Below, in pieces: positions 1 through 5,821 of a stretch of 7,390 nucleotides of DNA. How positions within the stretch are numbered: position 1 is the first letter of the stretch; each line of letters starts with the position of its first letter. The stretch is from Phoenicibacter sp963588595 (GTDB lineage: Bacteria; Actinomycetota; Coriobacteriia; Coriobacteriales; Eggerthellaceae), in contig CAVAIA010000045.1 of NCBI GenBank assembly GCA_963588595.1, forward strand, positions 1 through 7,390, in the 5' to 3' direction. The notes below the pieces were generated by a model, which saw nothing but the letters and a program-made list of their open reading frames with translations, did no database searches and was not told where the DNA came from. A program made the translations under genes and the position numbers.

Positions 1-2
1 AA

Positions 3-88
3 TGGTGGGCGATCGAGGATTCGAACCTCGGTAGGCATAGCCAACGGGTTTACAGCCCGTCCCCTTTAACCACTCGGTGCAATCGCCC
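3..88 (-). tRNA. tRNA-Tyr (anticodon GTA)
   Basis: On the minus strand this folds as a class II tRNA. The acceptor stem is GGGCGAT/ATCGCCC (plus positions 82-88 and 7-13), followed by discriminator A and an encoded CCA (3-5). The anticodon stem ACGGG/CCCGT (44-48 and 56-60) encloses the loop CTGTAAA, giving anticodon GTA for tyrosine. A long variable arm containing GGC/GCC precedes the T arm CGAGG-TTCGAAT-CCTCG. A long variable arm is normal for bacterial tRNA-Tyr. The gene is transcribed out of the window's left edge and is divergent from the wall hydrolase gene. I found no convincing promoter for it, so one may lie in the 123-280 region or the start may be weak. Confidence 0.96.
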
Positions 89-99
89 ATAATAGTGCT

Positions 100-122
100 A
101 ACTCTTTATGTTTAAAAGAGTT
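100..122. repeat. 8-bp inverted repeat just upstream of tRNA-Tyr
   Basis: AACTCTTT (100-107) pairs perfectly with AAAGAGTT (115-122) around a 7-base loop. It lies about 11 bases outside the 5' end of tRNA-Tyr. There is no T tract on either side, so it is not a standard intrinsic terminator. If transcription of the tRNA starts further upstream, the hairpin would sit in its 5' leader, where it could affect processing. That role is inference. Confidence 0.5.
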
Positions 123-141
123 CCTCAAAATGTGAAATTAT

Positions 142-171
142 CAAGCTGCCGCTTGCCTTTTTTGGTCAAGC
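142..171. other. mutually exclusive short stems with T6 tract
   Basis: CAAGC (142-146), GCTTG (151-155) and CAAGC (167-171) alternate in this AT-rich gap. The middle copy can pair with either flanking copy. The first pairing gives a 5-bp hairpin followed by CC and six Ts (158-163), which looks weakly terminator-like on the plus strand. The second gives a stem that can be extended with CC/GG across the T tract, with one bulged base. No plus-strand gene is visible upstream to need a terminator. The rest of 172-280 shows nothing I can name. Confidence 0.25.
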
Positions 172-282
172 CGTATTATTTTATAAGTTAAAGCCTCCCA
201 TTACAACTTAAACAACGCTTCCGGGCGTGTCTATAACAAAATCTCTAATTATCCCCGCTTATCTAATATAAACTGCTTAAAT

Positions 283-311
283 TTAACAAGATAATGGGAA
301 AATGATACAAT
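283..311 (+). promoter_or_regulatory. sigma-70-type promoter for the wall hydrolase-thrC unit
   Basis: TTAACA (283-288), an exact 17-base spacer and TACAAT (306-311) form a good housekeeping promoter. TG at 303-304 makes it an extended -10. The expected transcription start is near 318, giving a leader of about 34 bases before the ATG at 352. No other promoter of this quality was seen upstream of the hydrolase. Confidence 0.7.
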
Positions 312-317
312 ATGTAG

Positions 318-328
318 TTCACAGTGAA
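318..328. promoter_or_regulatory. palindrome at the predicted transcription start
   Basis: TTCAC-A-GTGAA is a perfect 5-bp inverted repeat about one central base, and it begins at the predicted +1 of the hydrolase promoter. This is where a repressor operator could sit. It could also be chance, because a palindrome this short is not rare in AT-rich DNA. Confidence 0.3.
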
Positions 329-351
329 GGAACGTGAATGGAGTTTAAAAA

Positions 352-1410
352 ATGAATCATAACTGTAAACGAAATTTCATTACTGTTAACACTAAAAAGG
401 TTTGGAAAAACACAATTGCAATTCTAACAAGCGTCGTGCTTGTTGTCTCGATGACGCCTGTCTTTTCTCAGCAAGCTCACGCTGACAAGCAAAGCGAAGC
501 GGCGGCTGCTCTAAGTCAACTAACTTCCTTGCAAGAGCAGCTCGGAACCCTTGAAAACGCCTACAATGATGCAGCTGCAGAGCAAGAAGAAGCTGAAAAC
601 AAGGTTCAAGAGGCGGAAGAAAAAATCAACGATTGCAATGAAAAAATTTCTAAGTTGCAAAAGCAATTAAGCTCAAGAGCAAAAAGCATGTATAGATCTG
701 GAGCTTCCAGCTGGCTGGACGTCATCTTGGGTTCTTCAACGTTCACAGAGTTTGCAACCAATTGGGGAATATTGGAGTCAATCAACCAAAGCGATTCTGA
801 CATGGTGAGCGAAAGCAAGTCCTTGCGCGAAGAAGTAACAGAGCAAAAGCAAGTTTTGGACGAGCAAAAAAAGGTAGCTGAGGAAAAAGAGGCAACCGCA
901 AAAGCAAAATATGACGAAGCTCAAACTCTTGTTGCCAACCAACAAGCAGTTTACGACAACTTAAACGCTGAGGCAAAAGCCGAACTTGAGGCTCAACAAG
1001 CCGCAAGGGAAGCCGCCAACAGAGCTGCAGCAACTTCGAGGAGCTCTAGCGGAGGCGGCGGCGGAAACTACAACGACAACAAACCGCAAACAGTGACGGG
1101 AAACGTTGTTGTTGACCGCGCTTATGCAGAGCTTGGCAAACCATACGTTTGGGGAGGCGTTGGACCTGGAGGATATGATTGCTCAGGTTTCGTTAGCTAT
1201 TGCTTAACGGGAGCTCACAGGCGCCTCGGAACAACAACAACCTTCATGAATTGGACGCGCGTTTCCAACCCTCAACCAGGGGACGTTTGCGTTTGTAGCT
1301 ATCACACTGGCATCTACATCGGAGGCGGACAAATGATTCACGCCGCAACCTACGGAATCGGGGTTGTCATAGGATCCGTTCAATCCGACATGATTTACGT
1401 TCGCTATTAA
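352..1410 (+). CDS. secreted coiled-coil NlpC/P60 (C40) peptidoglycan hydrolase
   Basis: This is a 352-residue exported cell-wall peptidase. Its basic N-terminus and hydrophobic stretch (about residues 20-38) end in QQAHA-DK, a good signal peptidase I site after Ala44. Residues 45 to about 225 are rich in Ala, Glu, Lys and Gln and form a coiled-coil stalk, as in PcsB, CwlO and RipA-type hydrolases. A Ser/Gly linker (about 226-240) joins it to the C-terminal NlpC/P60 domain. The catalytic triad is visible: Cys277 in DCSGF, His318 in HTGIYIG and His330 in MIHAA. This family cleaves stem-peptide bonds such as D-Glu-diaminopimelate, usually for septum splitting, and the coiled coil commonly restrains activity. 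The exact bond cleaved here is not shown. GGAG (340-343) lies 8 bases before the ATG and supports this start. A segment before the first catalytic His reads GDVCVCSYH, shorter and more Cys-rich than usual. thrC follows after 2 bases. Confidence 0.93.
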   Translation: MNHNCKRNFITVNTKKVWKNTIAILTSVVLVVSMTPVFSQQAHADKQSEAAAALSQLTSLQEQLGTLENAYNDAAAEQEEAENKVQEAEEKINDCNEKISKLQKQLSSRAKSMYRSGASSWLDVILGSSTFTEFATNWGILESINQSDSDMVSESKSLREEVTEQKQVLDEQKKVAEEKEATAKAKYDEAQTLVANQQAVYDNLNAEAKAELEAQQAAREAANRAAATSRSSSGGGGGNYNDNKPQTVTGNVVVDRAYAELGKPYVWGGVGPGGYDCSGFVSYCLTGAHRRLGTTTTFMNWTRVSNPQPGDVCVCSYHTGIYIGGGQMIHAATYGIGVVIGSVQSDMIYVRY

Positions 1411-1412
1411 TA

Positions 1413-2891
1413 ATGTATCAATCAACAAGATCTAGAGAAATTCAAGCCTCTGCCAGGGAAGCAATCCTGCAGGGGCTTTGTTGTGATGGTGGGCTTTTTG
1501 TAATGCCTGACCTGGACGAAGTTTCAATTCCGCTCGAATCTTTTGTTGGCAAGCCCTATCCAGAAATTGCAAAAGTTGTTTTTTCGAAACTTCTAGACGA
1601 CTTCACTCAAACCGAAATTGACGAATGTATAAAAGCTGCCTACTTTGGGAATTTTGAAAATGATGATGTTGCCCCAATAAAGCAAGTTGGAAACTTATTC
1701 TTGCTGGAGCTTTTCCATGGTCCAACGAGCGCATTTAAGGACGTTGCATTAACTATGCTTCCTCAACTCATGAGTAAATCTTTAAAAGAAAGTGGAAAAA
1801 AGGCATTGATTTTAACTGCAACTTCTGGCGACACCGGCAAGGCTGCAATGAGCGGATTTGCCGACGTCAAAAACACAGGCATTTGCGTTTACTACCCTCA
1901 TGAGGGCGTTTCCGCTGTTCAAAAAATGCAAATGGCAACGCAAAAGGGATCGAACGTTGATGTCTTTGCAGTTAAAGGCAACTTCGATGATGCCCAGCGC
2001 GGAGTTAAAGAATTGTTCGTCGATGAAGAATTGAACGCTTATGCAAACTCAAAGGGGGTTGAGCTTTCAAGCGCAAACTCCATAAACATAGGAAGATTGA
2101 TCCCGCAAATTGTATATTACTTTTCTTCATATTCATGGCTCGTTGAAAATAAAACTATCGAGGCAGGAGAGCAAATAACTTTTTGCGTTCCAACAGGAAA
2201 CTTTGGCGATGTTTTGGCTGGTTATTATGCTCACTTAATGGGATTGCCCGTCAAAAAGTTCATCGTTGCATCAAACAAAAATGACGTTCTTGACGACTTT
2301 ATAAAAAGCGGCGCTTACGACGCAAATAGAGAGTTTTTCAAAACAATTTCACCTTCTATGGACATCCTCGTGTCTTCCAATCTTGAAAGGTTGCTTTTTT
2401 ATGCATCAAACAAAGACACAAAGAAAGTTAGCCAATGGATGCAAGAATTAAAAGAGGACGGAAAGTACACAATAGACGATGAAACAAGAAGCGAGATTTC
2501 AACGCTTTTCGCAAGTGGAAGTGCAAACGAAGATAAGACAAAAGCAACTATAAAGGAAGTTTTTGAAGAGGTCGGATATGTCTTAGACACCCATAGCGCC
2601 GTCGCTTACTCTGTGGCACTAGATTATGCGAAAACAAACGCGCAAGAGCCAATAGTTTGCCTCTCAACCGCTTCGCCTTATAAATTCCCTCAAGCTGTCA
2701 TGAGCGCGCTTGGAGAAGAGATTGAAGACGAATGGGAAGCCATTAAAAGGCTCGAAGAAGTCAACCATGACCCTTGCCCTGCAAATCTTGCTAACTTAAA
2801 GGACACGACAGTTCTTCACAAAGCGGTCATAGAGAAGGCGGAAATGAAAAAAACAGTCACTTCTGCAATAGATAAGCTCGCTAATTCTTAA
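1413..2891 (+). CDS. thrC: threonine synthase
   Basis: This 492-residue PLP enzyme makes L-threonine from O-phospho-L-homoserine in the cytoplasm, the last step of the aspartate-to-threonine pathway. The N-terminus (MYQSTRSRE, then EAILQGLCCDGGLF) matches the typical ThrC start, normally STRG and GLAPDGGLFVP. HGPTSAFKD (102-110) carries the PLP lysine, Lys109. TSGDTGKAA (137-145) and PTGNFGD are the phosphate- and cofactor-binding loops. The length is normal for the longer bacterial and yeast-like ThrC form. The ATG lies 2 bases after the hydrolase stop (TAATAATG) and no Shine-Dalgarno sequence is evident, so translation is probably coupled to the upstream gene. The neighbours hom and thrB, often found with thrC, are absent here. 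No terminator follows; the tRNA-Arg promoter begins at the gene's 3' end. Confidence 0.96.
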   Translation: MYQSTRSREIQASAREAILQGLCCDGGLFVMPDLDEVSIPLESFVGKPYPEIAKVVFSKLLDDFTQTEIDECIKAAYFGNFENDDVAPIKQVGNLFLLELFHGPTSAFKDVALTMLPQLMSKSLKESGKKALILTATSGDTGKAAMSGFADVKNTGICVYYPHEGVSAVQKMQMATQKGSNVDVFAVKGNFDDAQRGVKELFVDEELNAYANSKGVELSSANSINIGRLIPQIVYYFSSYSWLVENKTIEAGEQITFCVPTGNFGDVLAGYYAHLMGLPVKKFIVASNKNDVLDDFIKSGAYDANREFFKTISPSMDILVSSNLERLLFYASNKDTKKVSQWMQELKEDGKYTIDDETRSEISTLFASGSANEDKTKATIKEVFEEVGYVLDTHSAVAYSVALDYAKTNAQEPIVCLSTASPYKFPQAVMSALGEEIEDEWEAIKRLEEVNHDPCPANLANLKDTTVLHKAVIEKAEMKKTVTSAIDKLANS

Positions 2892-2904
2892 AATAGCTTC
2901 GTTT

Positions 2905-2913
2905 TGCTATAAT
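2905..2913 (+). promoter_or_regulatory. extended -10 promoter of tRNA-Arg
   Basis: TGC followed by a perfect TATAAT (2908-2913) is an extended -10 element. The -35 region 17 bases upstream (2885-2890, TTCTTA) is poor and lies in the last codons of thrC. The start would fall near 2920, about 6 bases before the tRNA. A 5-bp inverted repeat (ATAGC 2893-2897, GCTAT 2906-2910) overlaps the element and may be incidental. Confidence 0.7.
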
Positions 2914-2925
2914 ATCAACTCAAAT

Positions 2926-3000
2926 GCCCCTGTAGCTCAATGGATAGAGCGCCGCTCTCCTAAAGCGGGCGTGTAGGTTCGATTCCTATCAGGGGCACCA
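2926..3000 (+). tRNA. tRNA-Arg (anticodon CCT)
   Basis: This is a standard class I cloverleaf of 75 bases. The acceptor stem is GCCCCTG/CAGGGGC, the D arm is GCTC/GAGC, and the anticodon stem CCGCT/AGCGG surrounds CTCCTAA, giving anticodon CCT, which reads AGG. The T arm is GTAGG-TTCGATT-CCTAT, followed by discriminator A and an encoded CCA (2998-3000). It sits on the same strand as its neighbours, 34 bases after thrC and 48 bases before the surface-protein ATG. No terminator follows, so transcription probably continues into the surface gene. Confidence 0.97.
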
Positions 3001-3048
3001 TTTGGTTTCAAAAAAAATGACTATTTGTCGATAAAGGGGATGAAAACA

Positions 3049-5061
3049 ATGGGAAGAACGTCTAAAAACATCATCGTAATTGCACTAGTTGTCGCTCTTA
3101 GCGCTGCCATTTCTTTAACAGAATTTGTTGCATACAATGAAATGACGAGCGCATCTTCAAGCACCTCGAGCCAACAGGGAGGAACTCCGCCTGAGATGCC
3201 AAACAACAACTCATCGAATTCGGAGTCTCAAAATTCTCAATCTCAACAACCTGGGGCAAGCGGGCAAAGCGATAGCAATTCAACGAGCGAACCTCCTGCT
3301 AAGCCAGACGGAGACTCCTCTTCTGGGTCGACACAAAGCGATCCAGGAGCTAACGCTAATAACAACAATTCATCATCTTCAAGCGAACCTCCTGCAAAAC
3401 CCGAAGGAGACTCCTCAAACACAACAAATGAAAATAACTCAGGAAACAACAATTCAAACTCTGGACAAAACTCGCAAGATCCATCCGCGAACAGCAATGG
3501 ATCTCAAAACCAGCAAGATTCTTCCTCAAACAGCAACGGAGGGCAAGCCCAAAATCAATCTGCCCCACAAATGCCATCCCAACAACAAACATCATCAACA
3601 GATATGCCAATTAAATATTCATCCTTGCTTGCATTCGAAGGACTGCTTCTTGGCTTAGTTCTCGCTTACCTTTTTGCAAGCGGATTTAACAAGCGCAAAT
3701 TCGGCGAAACCTTTAAGAACAAAGCAAACATAGCTGTTGTTATATTGAGCGGACTTCTTGCTCTTTCGATTTTTGGTCTTGGATCAAGCCTAGTTCTCCA
3801 AAAAGCGATTTCATCAAACACATCTTCTCAAGAACAACAAGGAATGCCTGGCGCTCAACAATCTAGCAATGTCACCTACAGCGCAATTAAAGAAATAACG
3901 ACAAACGAAACGGTAGGAGACGAAACTTTCACCTCTTCGACGGCAAACGAAAACGCAATTTTAGCAACAGGTTCTATCACTTCAACATTGACAGGAACCA
4001 AAATTGAAAAGAGTGGCGATTCCGACGGCGGAGACGCAACGAGTTTCTATGGAAACAACTCAGGAATTCTTGCTAAGGACGGCGCGACTCTCAACGTTGA
4101 TGGCGCAACAATTAACACCAACGCAACTGGCGCTAATGGAATTTTCTCTTATGGAGGAAGTGCAACAACGCAAAATTCTTCAAGCGATGGAACGACCGTC
4201 AACATATCAAACAGCAAAATTTCCACGTCAAAAGATAATTCAGGTGGAATAATGACAACCGGCGGCGGAATTATGAACGCTAGAAATTTGTTAATAAACA
4301 CAAGCGGAACTTCAAGCGCCGCAATCAGAACTGACAGAGGCGGCGGAACTGTTAGCGTTGATGGCGGAACCTACACAACAACAGGAAAAGGCTCGCCCTC
4401 TATTTATTCGACAGCAAATGTTACAGTTAGCAACGCAACTCTTAATGCTGAAGCGTCCGAAGGCGTTTGTATAGAAGGCAAAAACACTGTTAACCTTGAA
4501 AACGTAACGTTAACAGACAGCAACACTCAACTTAATGGTCAATCAACAACATATAAAAACATTTTCCTTTATCAATCAATGAGCGGAGACGCCGATTCCG
4601 GAACTTCGAAGTTCAGCGCTAAAAACTCAAAAGTTACAACTAACAAGGGTGACACTCTCTATGTGACGAACACAACTGCCGAGTTTGACCTTGAAAACAA
4701 TGAGTTTGTTAACAACGACTCAACTGGAAACTTCCTTCGCGTTCAAGCGGATTCTTGGGGAAAGAGCGGTTCAAATGGAGGAGACGTCACACTTAATTTA
4801 ACGAACCAAAAAGTTAGCGGAAACATTGTTATCGACTCAATTTCAACATTGAAAATGACGCTTGCCTCTTCAAGTTATTACGAAGGTGCTATTAACACAG
4901 ACAATTCGGCTAAGTCTATCTCCTTAAAACTTGACTCTTCTTCGAAGTTAAAGTTGACTGAGGATTGCTACGTTACGTCTTTAGAAAACGCTGACTCGAC
5001 AAACTCAAACATAGACTTCAATGGCTTCAAGCTCTTTGTTAATGGAACAGCTATAAACTAG
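3049..5061 (+). CDS. membrane-anchored surface protein: Ser/Asn/Gln stalk, TM hairpin, beta-helix head
   Basis: I prefer the ATG at 3049 (670 residues) because AAAGGGG (3033-3039) lies 9 bases ahead. An ATG at 3040 touches that Shine-Dalgarno sequence and a TTG at 3025 lies before it. A signal-anchor segment (residues 8-24) is followed by a low-complexity stalk (about 38-185) rich in Ser, Asn, Gln, Pro and Glu. Two further membrane spans (about 192-213 and 228-249) enclose the basic loop NKRKFGETFKNKAN, placing that loop in the cytoplasm. From about residue 285 to the end, short repeats rich in Gly, Thr, Asn and Ser (for example TLNVDGATI, TVSVDGGTY, TVNISNSKI) indicate a right-handed beta-helix exposed outside. 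Segments such as SSAAIRTDRGGGT and YQSMSGD match a family I recall from gut Firmicutes and Coriobacteriia whose function is not established. Adhesion or glycan binding is an inference. There is no LPXTG motif. The stop overlaps the convergent methyltransferase gene by 11 bases. Confidence 0.85.
   Translation: MGRTSKNIIVIALVVALSAAISLTEFVAYNEMTSASSSTSSQQGGTPPEMPNNNSSNSESQNSQSQQPGASGQSDSNSTSEPPAKPDGDSSSGSTQSDPGANANNNNSSSSSEPPAKPEGDSSNTTNENNSGNNNSNSGQNSQDPSANSNGSQNQQDSSSNSNGGQAQNQSAPQMPSQQQTSSTDMPIKYSSLLAFEGLLLGLVLAYLFASGFNKRKFGETFKNKANIAVVILSGLLALSIFGLGSSLVLQKAISSNTSSQEQQGMPGAQQSSNVTYSAIKEITTNETVGDETFTSSTANENAILATGSITSTLTGTKIEKSGDSDGGDATSFYGNNSGILAKDGATLNVDGATINTNATGANGIFSYGGSATTQNSSSDGTTVNISNSKISTSKDNSGGIMTTGGGIMNARNLLINTSGTSSAAIRTDRGGGTVSVDGGTYTTTGKGSPSIYSTANVTVSNATLNAEASEGVCIEGKNTVNLENVTLTDSNTQLNGQSTTYKNIFLYQSMSGDADSGTSKFSAKNSKVTTNKGDTLYVTNTTAEFDLENNEFVNNDSTGNFLRVQADSWGKSGSNGGDVTLNLTNQKVSGNIVIDSISTLKMTLASSSYYEGAINTDNSAKSISLKLDSSSKLKLTEDCYVTSLENADSTNSNIDFNGFKLFVNGTAIN
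3286..3320 (+). repeat. stalk-coding direct repeat, copy 1
   Basis: This 35-base segment encodes SEPPAKPDGDSS and matches copy 2 at 3382-3416 with only four differences. It lies in the surface-protein stalk and is in the same reading frame as copy 2, so it is a protein-level repeat made by internal duplication. Confidence 0.75.
3382..3416 (+). repeat. stalk-coding direct repeat, copy 2
   Basis: This encodes SEPPAKPEGDSS, 96 bases after copy 1 begins. The spacing is a multiple of three. Three of the four base differences are silent or conservative in effect (Asp to Glu at one position), suggesting that the peptide has been kept while the DNA drifted. Confidence 0.75.
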
Positions 5062-5812
5062 CCTTCAAAACGACATATCTATTTAAATCGTGGTTCTTTC
5101 CATCCTCTAGAAAGGAAGTGACAAGTTCTACCCCTGTCACTTCCTCGACCATCGCCTCAATCTCGCCATCGCTAAAATTATGGCAATACCTAAAAACATC
5201 CTCCCTGTCTTGCCACCCTAAAAAGTAGTCGTTTTCTTCCAAACTCAAGCCATAAACTTCTTTGACGCGCTTAGTTGTCTCAATTGCCTTTTTCGCGATC
5301 CTCTCGTCTTTCATAAACTCCCAAAAAGAAATGATTAGGTGGGGAAATTGGTTACCGGAAATTGGTGCCAGACTTAAAATTAACTTTTTTAAAAACTCCG
5401 CTCTTCTCTCTTTTCCGGGAATGTGATGAAAAAAACCAAAGCACACGATTAAGTCGAACTTCTCGTTGCTGAAATTGGTGTCAGACTTAAAAGTCTCAAA
5501 ATTTTTTAGTAAATCTACCTTGTTAAATTCATAAGGTAAATTTGTGCCAGACTTAAAATTCTCAAACTCCTCACAATTGTCAACGCACACAATTTTTGAA
5601 GGCTTGACCCCAAAAGATTCCAAAAACTTTTCAAAACGCATGTTTCCGCATGCGACATCTAGCAATTTATAGTCTTTTGGAAAAGAAACGGACTCCAACG
5701 ATTTTTCCCAACCATTCCATGGACTTTGCCTTGTTTCAGAAAAAGAGGCAGCAACTTCTCTATAAAATTCAGTTGTTAATTGAATGCATTTATTTGCAGT
5801 CTTTTGATCCAA
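5051..5812 (-). CDS. class I SAM-dependent methyltransferase, Trm9/ALKBH8-like
   Basis: This is a 253-residue cytoplasmic methyltransferase. Motif I is LLDVACGN (50-57), acidic Asp78 in CVDN ends strand 2, and FDLIVCFGFFHHIP (119-132) is the strand 4 region. The opening FYREVAASFSETRQSPWNGW, the HH followed by KERR, and the late RYCHNFSDGEIE recall Trm9/ALKBH8 enzymes, which in eukaryotes methylate wobble uridines. That resemblance is from memory, and the substrate of this bacterial protein is unknown. The start is TTG at 5812: the only in-frame upstream codons before the mscL stop are AAA, ATA and ACC, and the next Met (58) lies inside motif I. No clear Shine-Dalgarno sequence is visible, so reinitiation after mscL, 9 bases upstream, is likely. 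Three 23-bp repeats and an 11-bp hairpin lie inside the gene. The expected PGG after strand 4 reads APISGNQFP, at one repeat. Confidence 0.85.
   Translation of the reverse strand: MDQKTANKCIQLTTEFYREVAASFSETRQSPWNGWEKSLESVSFPKDYKLLDVACGNMRFEKFLESFGVKPSKIVCVDNCEEFENFKSGTNLPYEFNKVDLLKNFETFKSDTNFSNEKFDLIVCFGFFHHIPGKERRAEFLKKLILSLAPISGNQFPHLIISFWEFMKDERIAKKAIETTKRVKEVYGLSLEENDYFLGWQDREDVFRYCHNFSDGEIEAMVEEVTGVELVTSFLEDGKNHDLNRYVVLKASL
5113..5145. repeat. perfect 11-bp inverted repeat inside the methyltransferase 3' end
   Basis: AGGAAGTGACA (5113-5123) and TGTCACTTCCT (5135-5145) are exact reverse complements around an 11-base loop. On the minus strand the segment codes EEVTGVELVTSFL. There is no T tract on either side. 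It lies 52 bases beyond the stop of the convergent surface-protein gene, so it would form near the 3' end of that mRNA and could pause RNA polymerase or block 3' exonucleases. This role is inference. Confidence 0.7.
5358..5380 (-). repeat. 23-bp repeat in methyltransferase gene, copy 1 (different frame)
   Basis: This copy carries the shared core, on the plus strand AATTGGTGCCAGACTTAAAA. In the methyltransferase frame it reads LSLAPIS, at the position where this family has a helix ending in PGG. It lies 113 bases from copy 2, not a multiple of three, so it is read in another frame from the other two copies. Similarity to copy 2 extends a few bases further left. Confidence 0.8.
5471..5493 (-). 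repeat. 23-bp repeat in methyltransferase gene, copy 2
   Basis: This differs from copy 1 at two of 23 bases. It reads FKSDTNF in the methyltransferase frame (residues 108-114), in the predicted loop between strands 3 and 4. Just at its right end GACTT-AA-AAGTC makes a small perfect inverted repeat. Confidence 0.8.
5537..5559 (-). repeat. 23-bp repeat in methyltransferase gene, copy 3
   Basis: This differs from copy 1 at two of 23 bases. It reads FKSGTNL (residues 86-92), in the predicted loop after strand 2. It is 66 bases (22 codons) from copy 2 and in the same frame, so the protein shows a local repeat FExFKSxTN. Confidence 0.8.
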
Positions 5813-5821
5813 GGTTATTTT

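Noticed and set aside
142..163. Intrinsic terminator on the plus strand
   Set aside because: The stem is only 5 bp, is separated from the T tract by CC, and has no plus-strand gene visible upstream.
3025..3048. TTG at 3025 or ATG at 3040 as start of the surface protein
   Set aside because: The AAAGGGG ribosome site lies after the TTG and touches the 3040 ATG. Only the 3049 ATG has normal spacing to it.
3243..3610. Long antisense open frames opposite the surface-protein stalk
   Set aside because: They mirror the low-complexity Ser/Asn/Gln codons, have no ribosome site, and show no family-like sequence.
5358..5559. Possible CRISPR array
   Set aside because: There are only three copies, at unequal spacings of 113 and 66 bases, inside an intact coding gene with no cas genes nearby.
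2926..5812. Functional link of the Trm9-like enzyme to tRNA-Arg(CCT) in the window
   Set aside because: Trm9 enzymes act on U34, whereas this tRNA has C34. The tRNA is also on the other strand, over 2 kb away.
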